NCBI RefSeq assembly: GCF_022539315.1
Contig: NC_066331.1
Span: 10,944,015-11,008,014 of the forward strand
Length of the DNA stretch: 64,000 bases
DNA from: Serinus canaria
Lineage: Eukaryota > Chordata > Aves > Passeriformes > Fringillidae
Direction of reading: 5' to 3'
The notes beneath the pieces are model-generated. The model was given only the letters and a program-made list of their open reading frames with translations, had not been told where the DNA came from and searched no databases. Every line of letters starts with the position of its first letter. Within the stretch, counting starts at the first letter, position 1. Shown here piece by piece: positions 43,451 through 55,389 of this stretch. The translations under genes and the position numbers were made by a program.

Positions 43451-44387
43451 GTCTGACTTTCCTCTTCAGCCCCTCAAAACACACCCCACACTCAGAATTT
43501 CCAGTGATTAATCCTTCTGTCAAACACCAAGGTCTTCTTTCCACGCCTCTCCTTGTTCCTGTGCGAGATTCCTCACAAATGTGAGCGGCACCCAGAGTCA
43601 CATTCCTGGCTGCTTTCCCCACTCCTGCCTTGGGAATGGAGTGAGGCCCTGGGAATTCTGCCCCACTGCAGCCCCTGCTCCAACTGCCTGCACAGATCCT
43701 CCCAAGGAGAAAAAGGGGCAGAAGACCCTGGAATTGTCATTAAATCCCCACCAAAGGAAACGGAGCTGGCCCTGCTCCAGGGGGGCACACAAACAGCCCA
43801 GCCCTGCCCTGGGAATTCCAGGGGCTCCTTAATTAGGGCCGGAGGGGCAGGAACGCTGTCCCCAGCCAGGGAGAGTCCTGCAGCAGTTGTCACTTGGGAT
43901 CAGCCCCGAGAGCATTAAAGCCCAGCCCTGCAGCCCAGAAACAGCTTCAGAGCAGCTCTCACAGGATGTGGAACTCGCCGAGGGCTGAGCAGACGTAAAG
44001 CAGCTTAATTCAGGGCACAGCTCCCAGCCCCAGGCCCTGGGCAGCAAACATGTGATCAGTGGGGCAGGAAGGTTAATGAAAGGAAGGGCTGCTGGCAAGA
44101 GCAGGGCCTGGGCACCGAGGGCTGTCACATCAGGCCTGGATTAGATCTGGAAAAGCAGCACAAGCCAGGCAAGTGTCAGTGCTCAGCCCCATCAAACCCC
44201 GGGTGCTGATTGTTCTAATGCAGGGGAAAGCTGAGAGTCAGCCCCAGGCACAGCCCAGGGGGGCTCTGCCACCTCCAGGATCCCAGAGCTGGGCCAGGAT
44301 CTGCCAGGATTGCAGAGGGACCCCGAGCTGGGAACGGCAGCTGAGCCCTGCAGAGCCCGGGGGCTCCGTGCCTGGCACCAGCTCCTG

Positions 44388-44698
44388 CCAGGGCCTGCCA
44401 GGATCCTGCCAAGATCCTTCTGAGATCCTGCCAGGATCCCTCCAAAGTCCTGCCAAGATCCCCCCAGGCTCCTGCCAAGATCCCTCCAAAGTCCTGCCAA
44501 GATCCCCCCAAGCTCCTGCCAAGATCCTTCTGAGATGCTCCCAAGCTCCTTCTGAGATCCTGCCAAGATCCCTCCAAGATCCTTTCAAGAATCCCTCCAA
44601 ACTCCCTCCAAATTCCTTCTGAGATCCCTCCAAAGTCCTTCCAAGATCCTTTCAAGAATCCTCCAAACTCCTTCCAAATTCCTTCCAAGCTCTCCCCG
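44388..44698 (+). repeat. Minisatellite CCTGCCAAGATCC(C/T) theme
   Basis: About 18-20 units of ~15-16 bp (CTGCCAAGATCCCCCC, TTCTGAGATCC, CTTCCAAATT), drifting gradually from left to right. Non-coding despite minus-strand ORFs across it. Confidence 0.9.
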
Positions 44699-46879
44699 AG
44701 CCCCTTCCCTACAGACCCACTCCCAGCCCAGGCTCAGGCAAGAGAGCAAAGTTGGATTTCCTGGCACAAGATCCAGGCCCTGAGGTGTCTCTGCCTGTAC
44801 CCCTAGAAACCAGACCCACAGGGACATTTGGGAAGGGCTGGGAATTCACCCTGCAGGAGGAACTGGCAGAGTCACTTTGCTGTCCATAGCTGGCTAACAG
44901 CTGGGAAACAAGGCTGGGGTTTTATTACCTCTTTCATCCTCTCTCTTCTCCAATTGACTCACGGGGTGAGTTAAACACATGGAAGGAAAAAGAGAATTAT
45001 TCCAGGTCTGTGCCCAACGGGGTTTGTGTGTAATGGACGCAGAGCCTGTGGGGCTCCCACCAATCCCAAAAACGTGGAGAGCACTGCACTGAACTGACCC
45101 AGAACAGCACAAAGGGGACACAGCCGAGAAAGTCACTGAGCACAGACCCCACTGCTGCCTCCCCCTGCAGGGCAGAACAAAAGAGCTCATTTCCATTGCA
45201 GAAAAAAGGAATCCAGTGGAAGCTCTGAGATCAGCTCAATGGAGCAGAGTTCACCGACGGTAACTGCTGGATTCTAATCTTACCCTGTAGGTTTTTTGTT
45301 CTATTTTAGATTCTGTGCTCTATTTTTGGCTCAGCAACAAGCCAGAAATTTTTCAGCCGTGCTAATTGCAAAATACTACAAAAATAAAGCCCTGTTTACA
45401 TTCTCCCTAAAAGGCCAGTGCTGTACAAAGAAATTTCCCTGCATTTCAGCTCTCAGGAGGCACAGGACACGCGACTGCTCAGCCGTGGGTTTCTCAACAG
45501 GCATTTCTGTTTTGGAAACACCTCTCTCCTTGTGGGAACCTTGTTTAGAGTAGAATCAAACGCTGCCAAATATTCCCCTCTACCTGTTGATGGATTAAAG
45601 GAAGCTGGAAAACACAGAGCATGGGACAAATGATTTTATGGAGAAGTCAGCCACGTGTGCAGTGTTTCCATAAAACACAAGCCCAGAGAGTTCCAGCCCC
45701 AGAAAGGCTCCAAACAGCACCAGTCCCACATCTCACTGGGCTTTGGGCTCCTCAGAGCTGGCACTGATGGCAGTAGAGAACTTTGCCCTCTATAAATACA
45801 GACAGATTGGGCAGTAATTTTTTATTGGTCTGCTGTTGTTGAGGTGTATCTGTGCAATTCTGACACTTCACCATCCTGAAGGCAGGAATTTAATCTGCAC
45901 CTCCAAACACTCCAAAGGCAGAGAAAATACTGCTCAAGCCCCACTTATTTGGGGTTTCTGAGACCCCCCCCATCCAAACCCCCAGCCCCAAACCCCGCTG
46001 AGCCCCCTCCCTGCCCGGGACACAATGACAGCAATGGTGATAACGATGTTGATAACGGGGCGGGCTCTGTGCCCTGGCCCGGCTCTTCGCACCGCCGGAG
46101 ATGCTCCCACAGCTGCGGCCATGAAACATTCATGGCCTTGGGCTGCGCTGCTCTACATATTTCATATTTCGGCATTAAAAAGGCATGAAGCGACATTTCC
46201 TTCCGCCATGTCCCTAGTTCACTTCCATCCCTATCTCCGGAGCGGCTGCCGGAGGTGTCGGAGCTGCGGGGGGCTGGCAGAACGGGCGCCCGCTGTCCTG
46301 GGGAAGGCAGATGAGGATAAGGCGGCCCACAGGGTCCGGGGAAGGCAGCGGGAAGGAGCCGCTGCTGCCGGAGCTGGGCAGGGCTGGGGCCGGCACTGCC
46401 CCTTCTGGAGCAGCCTGTGGAGCAGAACCCCCCGCCAGGCCCCGGACAGGCTCTGGGGAGGATCAGGAGAAGGAGATCAGGATAAATATAACTCCCATTG
46501 GAAGACCCCCTCGCCCCACTGGCATCCGGCGCAGCCCGGGGGATTTGCTGACCCTCGCCCCCCCCCCACCCCCGGGGCTCCCCGCTGGTCAGGGGTAAAG
46601 GCCGGGAGGGGTGGCGGGACAGGCGAGCTGCTCCCGGGGGATTCGGCACAGCACGGAGAAGGTGAGGGGGAGGAGAGGCTCCTCCAGCAGGGAGCCGGGC
46701 TCGAGAGGTGCCGCGGGGCCAGCGGATGCTCAGGGAGGTGCTGCAGGTGCAGCCGGACCTGGCCAGGAACAACCTGCAGCTGCTCTTATCACAGCGGAAG
46801 CAATCCGATTTTAAAGGCAAATAAGCATCCTTTAAAAGGTTAGGATGCCTATAAAGTGCCCGCTGAGTGCAGCCCGAGC

Positions 46880-47410
46880 TGAGAGCAGCGCTGTGCGACC
46901 CGGGCGGTGTCCCGGGAGCCTCTCCCAGCTGCTGGAGGCCGCTTTTCCTCCAGCCCAGCTCCTCTGCCCGTGAGCACAGCGCCATTCTGCAGCTCTGCAG
47001 CGCGTTCTGAGACTGGGAGCGATCGGTACCGAGCATTTCCCGGGGGCACACCGGGAACGCTGGAGCCCCACGGCCGGGCCGCAGCAGCCGAAGGTTATCC
47101 TCGGGAAAATGAAGGCTTCATTTACTGCCCGTGTTGCTGTTTGATGCTATCTCGGCCCACGGGGTGTTTACAGCCCCCGGCCGGGCCCGGCGCGGAATTG
47201 GGGCAGGAAGGGGCGATGCGGGCGCGGAGCTGCTCCACCCCTCGCTGTGTTTACCCCAAATAAACCGCGGGGCCGGGGCTGGCCCGCACCTTAAAAGCGC
47301 GGGCAGGTGCGGTGCCACAGGGGACCCGGCAGGGGTGGCCGAGCTGGCACATGCTGCAGGTGGGGCTCAGCCTGCCCCGCTGCCCCGGGGGCGCGGCCGC
47401 CGCCCTCCCC
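46880..47410 (+). promoter_or_regulatory. CpG island, putative promoter of the TBC1D24-like gene
   Basis: CpG-dense, GC-rich sequence with several GGGCCGGGGC/GGGGCGG-like boxes precedes and includes the first exon. A second CpG-rich patch lies at 46.05-46.8 kb. The role is inferred from composition and position. Confidence 0.55.
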
Positions 47411-50400
47411 ATGGCCGAGCCGGCCGCGGGCGAGGAGCCGGGCACCGGGCCAGGTGAGTGCGAGAGCGGGACCCGCCCGTGCCGGGCCACGGCCGGGGGG
47501 CGCAGGGGCTGGGGCACAGCCGGGCTCCTGCCCCGAGCCCCCGGCTCGTCCCGGGCCGGGCAGAGCGGAGCCTCCGTTCAGCACCCGGGGCCGGGGTACG
47601 GCGGTCGGTCGGGTGGGCTCGGGCTGATGCTCCTCGGTACCGGGGCAGGGCAGCGCCCTGAGAGAGGAATTTGGGGTGAATTTGGGCTGCAAACCGCCCC
47701 CGATCGACCCCCGGTGATGTCTCAGCCTGGTTTCTGTGGCCAGGAGCCCCTGTGACTGTGCCGGGGTCAGGCTGTGTCCGGGACAGGAGTCGGCCCGAGC
47801 GGCTCCGGATCCAGCAGCTCCTGCCCTGAACCAGGCTGAGACCGGCCCACTGCTCCTGCTGGCCTTGGGCAAGCGCCAAACTGAGCTGGAGAGCGAGAGC
47901 CAGAGCCGGACCCGGCCCGGGACCCTCCCGATGTGCCACCACGGGCTGTCCCCCGTGTCCCCTCGGCTCAGTGCGAATCCATCCCTGACCCCCAGCAACC
48001 GAGCACAGGCGCGCTACAAGCGTCCCAGGGTTAATGGGTGCGCTAATTGGCGGTGTCGCCGGGCGTGGGTGAGTGCCCAGCAGAGCTCACCCACGCGGGG
48101 ACAGCTCCCAGCCCCGGCAGGGCTCGGCTCAGCTCTCCGGAGCCCTCTCTCCTCTCTCGGGCGGCTGCCCGAGCCCTGATCGGGGCCGGGAGCTTTGGGA
48201 GCGGTGAAAAGCCCCTCACAGTGTGAGAAGCTGCCCTGACACCCAGCTGGGCCTGGCCCCACACTTCTCCGGGGCCCGGAGCTGATGGGAGCGGGAGAGG
48301 ACAAAGCCTGAAACGCTTCCCTTTGCGGGGGAGAGCAAAGACATGCAGCACGTGGCTGTGAGACTCAGAGCGCCCTGAGCCGGGGTGGAACGCTGCTGGT
48401 GATCAATAGAAGCTCTTTGTCCCGCAGAGGCGCTCGGCTCCTCCCCGGTCACCATCGTGGTCACGTCCGAGGCTGACACCTGGGACATAGACACCTCCCC
48501 GGGCCGGGGCTGCGGGCACTTCGTGGAGTGGGACAAGATGCCGGAGGCGCAGGGGCCGGCGCAGATCCCGCGGGACGTCCTGGGCCGGCCCCCGAAGGAG
48601 CTGAAGCGGCTGGCGAGGGAAGGCTGCTGGGCCGGGAGCCACGCGGGCCGGGCCCGGCTCTACCCCCGGCTCATCCAGCGCGTCTCCTGCCGCCTCGTCA
48701 CCCCCGACGCGCTCGTGTACCGCGACGTGGCCGCCCGGCTCTTCGGGAAGCCCAGCGTGAGCTCGCACCCCCTGCCCGAGTTCCTGGAGGGCTGCCCCGT
48801 GCCCACCTACTGCCTCAGCCCGCACGGCGTCACGGCCCTGAAGAAGATCCTGATCTGCGTGGGTGCCCTGTTCCCCGACATCACGCACAGCCCGCTGCTG
48901 CCGGCGCTGGCGGCGCTGCTGCTGCACTACAGCGAGGACGAGGCCCAGTGCTTCGAGAGCCTCTCGCGCCTCATCGCCAGCAACGCTCCCCACGCCGCCT
49001 ACATCGACCAGTCCTTCCTGGCCCACCAGGCCTCCTGCATGACCTTCGGGGACCTGGCCAGCAAGCACTGCCCCGCGGCTCACAAGCTCATAGCTGGCGC
49101 CGCCGACAACGTCCTCGAGGTCTACTCGGAGTGGCTGTCGTGGCTCTTCCCCGGGCTGCCCTTTGGCTACGCCGTGCGCGTGCTGGACGTGTTCCTGCTG
49201 GAGGGCCAGAAGGTCCTGTACCGCATCGCCCTGGCCCTGCTGAAGCAGTTCAGGCTCTCGGCGGCCCCGGCCGGGCCGCAGGGCTCCGACATCAAGGCCG
49301 AGCTGCAGGCTTTCGTCAGGAACATCACCGAGCACGTCACCGTGGACAAACTCCTGGAGAGAGCCTTCGGCATCCGCCTCTTCTCCCGCAAGGAGATCTG
49401 GCTGCTCCACATGGCCAACAGGAAGGCCTTGGTGGAGAGGGGCATCACCGTGGTGCAGAGGAGGTGAGGAGAGCTCTGTGCCCCCCAGCTCTGGGGCTGA
49501 GCTGCCAAAATGAGAGCTCCTGTGGAGAACCCTCGGGAGAGCTGCAGGAACCTCCCACAGCTGTGGCTGTGCTGGGCCCTCGCAGCCCCTGGGGGACCCT
49601 GTCAGGGGACACGGCACAGCCAGAGTCAGGGGACACGGCACAGCCAGGCTGGGGACCCTGTCAGGGGACACGGCACAGCCAGAGTCAATGACCCCAGTCA
49701 GGGGACATGGCACAGCAGAGCTGGGGATGTTGGCACAGAGCTCACAGTGCACAGGGCAGGGCTGAACCTGCTGCAGGGGCTGTGCCCCAAAAGCAGAGGG
49801 CCCCAGCCTGGCCTGATGTCCCTCCCCCCCAGGCCGTCCTTCCACCTGGCTGTGGACATGCAGAAGTTCAGCTCCAGCACTGTCACTGCGCAAGAGATGC
49901 GCCTCGTCTGGTCCTGGCTCCCCGAGCGCTTCTCGCTCTTCCCCCCGCTGCTGCTCTTCTCCACCTCTGAGGACGGCTGCAGCCTGCAGAGGTGAAGCCT
50001 CACCTGCCCCGGGGCCGGGGGGGCTGGGCAGAGGGGAAACCTGGGCAGGGCTTGGTGCTGGAGGGAGGAGCAGCACGAGTGACCTGGGCTCCATTCGGGG
50101 TCCTGAGGGTGGCTTAAGGCAGAGGGCAGAGGCTGGCCCAGATGGCCACCGACACCTGGGCACTGCCCGGGGCACAGGGAGCCCTGTGGCTGTGCCAGGC
50201 AGGGATGTCCCCGTGTGCCACTCTGTGCCAGCACGCTGTGAGCGGCCAGGGACAGCCAGCACGCCCTGCCCAGGGCTCCAGCTCCCCCCGAGCCCACCCT
50301 TGTCCATCTCTGCAGGTTCTACACGTGCTGTGAAGGCTACGAGCCCACGGTGCTGCTCATCAAAACCACCGAGGGGGAGGTGAGTGTTTCCAGCAGGGCT

Positions 50401-51890
50401 GGGGAAGGGGATGGGCTGGGTGACCCCACTGGCACTGCTGGGAGCACCCACGGGCTGCGTGGTCCCTGTCCTGCCCTGGCCTGGGTCTGTCCCAGCTCCC
50501 AGGGCAGAACAAAGTGCACCTCGGCCACCAGGACACACCTCAGCCGGGGGTGCTGGGGAACCAGGAGGAGAGGGTGAGGGGGAGAGGGGCCACGAGTGAG
50601 ACTGATCCGTCCCCTGAGCTCCCTGTGCTCTCTCCCGAGGTGTGTGGGGCCTTTCTCTCCTCCGACTGGGCCGAAAGGAAGAAGAGCGGAGCCACGTCGG
50701 GCTTTTTTGGGACAGGGGAGTGCTTTGTGTTCACTGTAAGTCACGCTTTGTGGCCGGCTCTGTCCCTTCGCTGCTGTCCTGCCGGGACACGCCGTCCCTT
50801 CCCTGCCCCAGGTCCAGGGCCGGAGCAGCAGCAGCACCTTCCCCCAGGGTGGCGCGGTGCCCCGGGAGTCACCAGGTGTGTCCCGCTGCCCAGGTGCGCC
50901 CCGAGGCAGAGAGGTACGAGTGGGTGCTCATCAAGAAGCCGGAGCTGGCCAAGGCCGTGCCGCGCTCCCGGCAGCGCTCGCCTTCCCCCGCTCCCGAATC
51001 CCCGCTCGGCTCCTCCCGGGACAGCCGCAGCTCCAGCCCCAACCACCTGGCCGTGCCCTCGCCGCAGGGGAGAGGCCGCCTGTCCCCGTTCCTGGCCATC
51101 AGGCACTTCCTGCTGCCCTCCAAAACGGCCTCCATGTTCATGTCCGGCTCCCGGGACGGGATCGTTATCGGTAAGGGGGGGTCGATATCGGTAAGGGAGG
51201 ATCCCTATTGATAAGAGGGGATTGATATGGATAAGGGGGCATCCCTATCGATAAGGGGGAATCCCTATCAGTCAGGAGGGATCCCTATCGATAAGGGGGG
51301 ATCCCTATCATTAAGGGGCGGGATCCCTATTAGTGAGGGGGGGATCCCTATCAGTAAGGGGGATCCCTATCATTAAGGGGTGGGATCCCTATCAGTGAGG
51401 GGGGGGATCCCTATCATTAAGGGGGGGATCCCTATCAGTGAGGGGGGGATCCTTATCATTAAGGGGGGGATCCCTATCAGTAAGGGGGATCCCTATCGGC
51501 TCCCAGGAGCTCCGGTTGGGGATATCGGGTTAAAGTGCGAGCAGGCGAGGGCAGCTCCCCTTCCCCAGCCCAGGGAGCTCCTCCCGAGAGCCCCAGGGGG
51601 CCCCCACAGCCCAAACCACGCTGGGGTTCGCTGCCCGGGGCGGGAGCACCCCTGCCCATCCCTTCCCCCCTTCCGTGCGGGGGCACCGGGGCCGAGGGTG
51701 GCACCAGCACGGGAGGGCCGGCCCGAGCCTGGCTGCTCTTTCAGGCGGAGGGGGAGGCCAAGCGCTGTCCCTGGACGCCAGCCTGCTGCGGGGACACACG
51801 GAGCACTGCGAGACCTTCGACAACCCCCCGCTCTGCCAGGAGAACTTCCAGGTGCAGCTCTTGGAGGTGTGGGGCTTTCAAAGAGCCTAG
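47411..51890 (+). CDS. TBC1D24-like protein (TBC domain + TLDc domain), complete
   Basis: Paralogue of TBC1D24, a TBC/TLDc protein acting with ARF6/RAB35 in vesicle traffic and in oxidation resistance. Seven exons join in frame: 47411-47453, 48428-49463, 49833-49991, 50316-50379, 50640-50735, 50894-51170, 51745-51890 (TAG). They give 606 aa; human TBC1D24 is about 559. TBC domain at residues ~60-280: GYWAQSH-like [89 protein letters not shown], and [12 protein letters not shown]. The usual catalytic Arg of TBC GAPs (IxxDxxR) is not in register, as in TBC1D24, so GAP activity is doubtful. TLDc at ~360-606: [80 protein letters not shown] Ser/Pro/Arg linker at ~485-520 is longer than in TBC1D24. 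In-frame ATGs at 47312 and 47351 are alternative starts; 47411 has the best Kozak context. Confidence 0.9.
49600..49720 (+). repeat. Short array GTCAGGGGACACGGCACAGCC
   Basis: Four to five units of ~20-40 bp (GTCAGGGGACACGGCACAGC with CAGAGTCA or AGGCTGGGGACCCT) in intron 2 of the TBC1D24-like gene. Confidence 0.88.
51158..51500 (+). repeat. G-rich ~20-bp minisatellite seeded at the splice donor of TBC1D24-like exon 6
   Basis: The exon end and donor (GGGATCGTTATCG|GTAAGGGGGG) are the first unit of an array of about 17 units of 19-22 bp (GATCCCTATCAGTAAGGGGG). The second unit still reads GATATCGGTAAGG; later units change GGTAAGG to CATTAAGG, CAGTGAGG or CGATAAGG. Every unit has a G4-G8 run. 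The array fills the 5' half of the intron before exon 51745-51890. Confidence 0.93.
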
Positions 51891-52640
51891 GTGCCCTGGG
51901 GACACCCCTGTGTGCCACCCACAGGCACGGGGACCCCTCCCCGTGCTGGCACCCCCGGCCCGGCTGGGGCCACCTGGGCACAGCTCCGCTCCCCGTGGTC
52001 CCCTCCGCGGCCAGAACGGAGGAGAGCAGAACGGATCAGACTGGATCAGATCGGGTCAGACTGGACCAGATCAGCCCTTGTGGGGCTGCGGAGAGAGGCC
52101 AAGGCTGTGCCAGGGCCGGGACTGCGGGCGCTGCCCCTGGGGACATTCGAGGTCCCCTCCCACAGTTTAGACCTGGCCCAATCCACCCAGTCTGGCCCAG
52201 TTTGGGGAGCTGGAGGGGAGGGCAGCCCAGCTGGAGCTTCTCACACCTCTCTGGCCTGTCTGCAGTGTAGCGCTCAGCAAACAGGGGCAGCACGGGCAGG
52301 TCTTGTGGGAATTCTGAGGCCAGGCTCCAACACTGAGCTCCAGAGCTCAGCAGAAACACTCTCACATCTGCTTCCCCCCGGCCCAGCCCAGCACGGCCCC
52401 TCAGGCAACCCAGGGGGTTCTGCAGCCTCCGTGGGGATCCAGGACTGCCTGGGACCCTCCAGCACTGGCAGAGACTCTCCTGTCCCTGGCTGGAAGTGCT
52501 GCCGGGGATGGCAAAGCCCTGCCTGGGATTTGGGGGGTGCCTGGGCTCTGCCGAGCCTTTGCCGTGCTGAAAGGCACCCTGACAGGGGTCCTTTTTTCTT
52601 GCCCCTTATTCCATTGCTGAATAAAGTTCCAAACTCTTGG
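51891..52640 (+). other. 3'UTR of the TBC1D24-like gene
   Basis: Non-coding sequence from the stop to a canonical AATAAA at 52620. It contains a small GATCAGACTG repeat at about 52030-52075. The extent is inferred from the poly(A) signal. Confidence 0.65.
52620..52625 (+). terminator. Poly(A) signal AATAAA of the TBC1D24-like gene
   Basis: Canonical AATAAA about 730 bp after the TAG stop, preceded by a U-rich stretch (CCTTTTTTCTT) and followed by a GTCCAACAAAGTCC region suitable for cleavage. Confidence 0.7.
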
Positions 52641-54351
52641 AGGAGTCCAACAAAGTCCAGCACAAAGACACGGTGGGGGAGCAGCGGGGCCGGGAGGCAG
52701 AGGGGACGTGTGATGGGGTGTAAAGAGATCTGGGACCTGCTCCCACTTCCCTGGAGAGGGTCAGCACCCCAACCCCTCTCCCCATGGCCCCACAGCACCT
52801 CAACCCCTTACCCTACAGCCCCAGGGCCCCCCAGTCCCTCACCCTACAGCCCCAGGGCAGCCCACCCCTGCCACCCCCTGCCCATTTCCCTTGACATTGG
52901 GTCTTCACTGAAATCCAAGGAAACTTCAGCCCCTGTGTGCTCTGGAAGGAGCTGGAATATCTGTCAGCTCATCCCTGTGGGATGTTTCAGCTCCTTGTCC
53001 CCACAAAAGTGTCTCAGAGCAGCACAGGGACCTGAATGGCTCTCCTCTGCTCCCTGAGCAGCATCCTGGGCTCCTGCCAGCGTTGGCACAAAAAGAGCAG
53101 CCCAGGCGTGGCACTGAACAACGGGGAATTAACGAAGGGACGAGCCCTCCCTGCAGGTCTGGGTCATCCCCTGCCCACCCTCCGCCCCCGAGGTGAGGGA
53201 CAATTGGCCACTGCCTTTTACCACAAATCGCTACAAAAAGCACATTTTGTGAGGCCCGGAGCTGTTTTCCCGGGAGATCTGGGGGTGTGGATGCCCTGCT
53301 CCTCCGGAGGGCCGGGCTCGGCGGTTCCCACAGCCACGGACGAGGTGGGCAGCGCCGAGGGGCTGCCTTGGCCCCCGGGGCAGTTACACTGTAACAGAAA
53401 CCGCTCAAAGTGTCCCAGCCGCCCCTGTCTCACCCAGAACTGACTCCCACCGGGCTGTCTCGGGAGAGGAATGTGAGCTGATGGTTTGGGGTGAAGGAGG
53501 AGAAGAGAAGATGTGTGGGGTGGCAGTAACAGGCGGTGCCTGCAGCCTCCCCCTTCTCCTGCCGCCCACAGCAGACGTTTCTGCTCAAAGCCAGACTGTG
53601 GAGCAGACAAACGCTCACCTTTCCCTCCTCCTCTCCTTCCTTCCTCCCCGCCCTCTTCCTCCACTCTCACCAAATGCAGCTTCCAGAGCCTTGGAATGGG
53701 AAGTCCACGGGCCCCTTGTCTCCTTGCAGCTGGGGAGATGGTCCCAGTACGTTTTTATCTCCCACCCTGTTAGATCCATTTGCATCCTTCCCATTTCCCT
53801 CTCCCAGCCCCGTGCAGTGATTCCCCTCCCACCCACCTGCTGCACACACAAACGGTTCCTTGTCACTGCTCTGCCACCAGCTCCTCGTGGAACCACGTGT
53901 AATGTCCCATGGCAGAAATTTCGGGCTGGAGCAGAGTCCTCAGTGCCACAGGAGGGGTTTTGCAGATGTTTTCTTCCAGTCAAACCCACAGCATTTATCA
54001 AAACAAACGTGTTTCCATCCTTGTTTCCACACAATTTAGTCCCTGGAATTGCTCACCCTGGCCCAAGGGCTGGTTTTGTTTCCCCCCTGCAGAGCTAGGT
54101 GATTCCTCAAGGCATCCCTGGACTTTTCCTTGGACATGCAGCACGTGCTGGGTATGGAAAATCCCCCTGTGGTGCCCTGCAGAGCAGAGCTGCCCTGGGC
54201 TCAGCAGGGTCTGGCTGCTCCAGAGGGGGCTTGGGATGGGCACTGCCCCTCCCCAGTGGGAATTTGCCCTCCCTGGAGCGGAGCTGGGCCATGCAGCCCC
54301 GCGGGACTGCCCCTCCCTCCCTCCCTGGGGAATTTTTTTCAGCACTTTGTT

Positions 54352-54505
54352 GTAATTTATCCGAAAAATACAATCCCATAATGGTTTGGGCTGGAGGGGA
54401 CCTGAAAGCCCACCCAGTGCCATCCCTGCCATGGCAGGGACACCTCCTGCTGTCCCAGACTGCTCCAAGCCCCAGGGTCCAACCTGCCCAGGACGGGGCA
54501 TTCCG
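54352..54505 (-). mobile_element. CR1-type LINE 3' end, reverse orientation
   Basis: The + strand shows the complement of a CR1 3' terminus: ATAATGGTTTGGGCTGGAGG, then GACCTGAAAGCCCACCCAG, CTGCCATGGCAGGGACACC, and GTCCAACCTGCCCAGG. Short and 5'-truncated. Confidence 0.82.
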
Positions 54506-55389
54506 AAGATGTCTTTTAGTGAGCAAACATCACCCTTTATCCCTAAAACCTTGCTCACACTGGGAGTCATGGGCCCCGGGCTCCCCACGAAACTCTAAAC
54601 CTGCAATCCACAGCCCCCCACGGGGAGTTTATCTCCAAAGAAAGGGTTAGGTCTGCTGGGGGAGGCAAAGATGTTTATTGAAAATAAGTCGGGTCAACCT
54701 TAAAGGAACTCTGCCTTCAGATACAGGAGAGCGTGTTTATTCCCTCGGGCTGATCTGAAGATTCCTTTGTTTCTGTTTTGAGAAGGAGTGGCAGAACACT
54801 TCAGCGGGTGATGATGATGCTCCTCGTTTTCCACCCACGTGGAATTATCTGTACGTGCATTTCTGTGAGCTCTGGAAATACTGGGATGAAGAGCAGGATG
54901 GGTTTTGATCCCCATGGCAGCTGAGCAGCTCCCGGGCTGCCAAGGCAAAGGGGGATGCACCGCTGGAAATGCATTTCCAGAAAGGGGTGATTTGCACTGG
55001 AAGAAAATTCAAATATATATTTAAAGGAGGTGAGCTGGAAGAGTTCCCAGGAGAGCAGAGCGGGACAAAGAGCAAATATTCCTGCAGGGGAAGGGTGGGC
55101 AGGCAGCGTTTCTGATGGTGTTTTTATTTATAATCACACTTCAAAGCAGCGGGCTCTCGCTGCAAGGAGTAAATAATGAATGGAGATATTTTTAACCTCC
55201 TACACAGCCTCTGGGTTTCATCCACGAGAGGATGGCAGCAGACAGAGCACTGCTGGGGCTGCCTGGCTGCTGGGGACACGAGAGCCAGCTGGAGGTCTCC
55301 GTTTGCTCCAGGGGACCCAGAGCTCAGCCTGGGCAGGACAGAAGGACAATGATGGAGTTAAAGTGGAAATCCAACCCTGGGGAACTCTG

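Larger units (their letters stand above)
41688..46880. other. Intergenic region between CCDC42 and the TBC1D24-like gene
   Basis: About 5.2 kb between divergent genes, with no gene I can support. It contains a short array (GTGACAGCTCCAGGGGCTCC, ~41.8-41.95 kb), an AT-rich block at 42.68-42.84 kb, an (ATTTC)n repeat at 43.41 kb, a 15-bp array at 44.39-44.69 kb, and CpG-rich DNA from about 46.05 kb onward leading into the next promoter. Confidence 0.6.

Noticed and set aside
46050..46850. A separate gene in the CpG-rich stretch at 46.05-46.85 kb
   Set aside because: Open frames there have no conserved motif or consistent splice sites; more likely promoter-proximal DNA of the TBC1D24-like gene.
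48403..50538. 711-codon minus-strand open frame
   Set aside because: Antisense shadow of TBC1D24-like exons 2-4 in GC-rich DNA; no domain, and it crosses the real introns.
54674..55180. Minus-strand gene ending at a reverse AATAAA
   Set aside because: A poly(A)-like signal is present but no coding exon, domain or splice site could be supported upstream of it.
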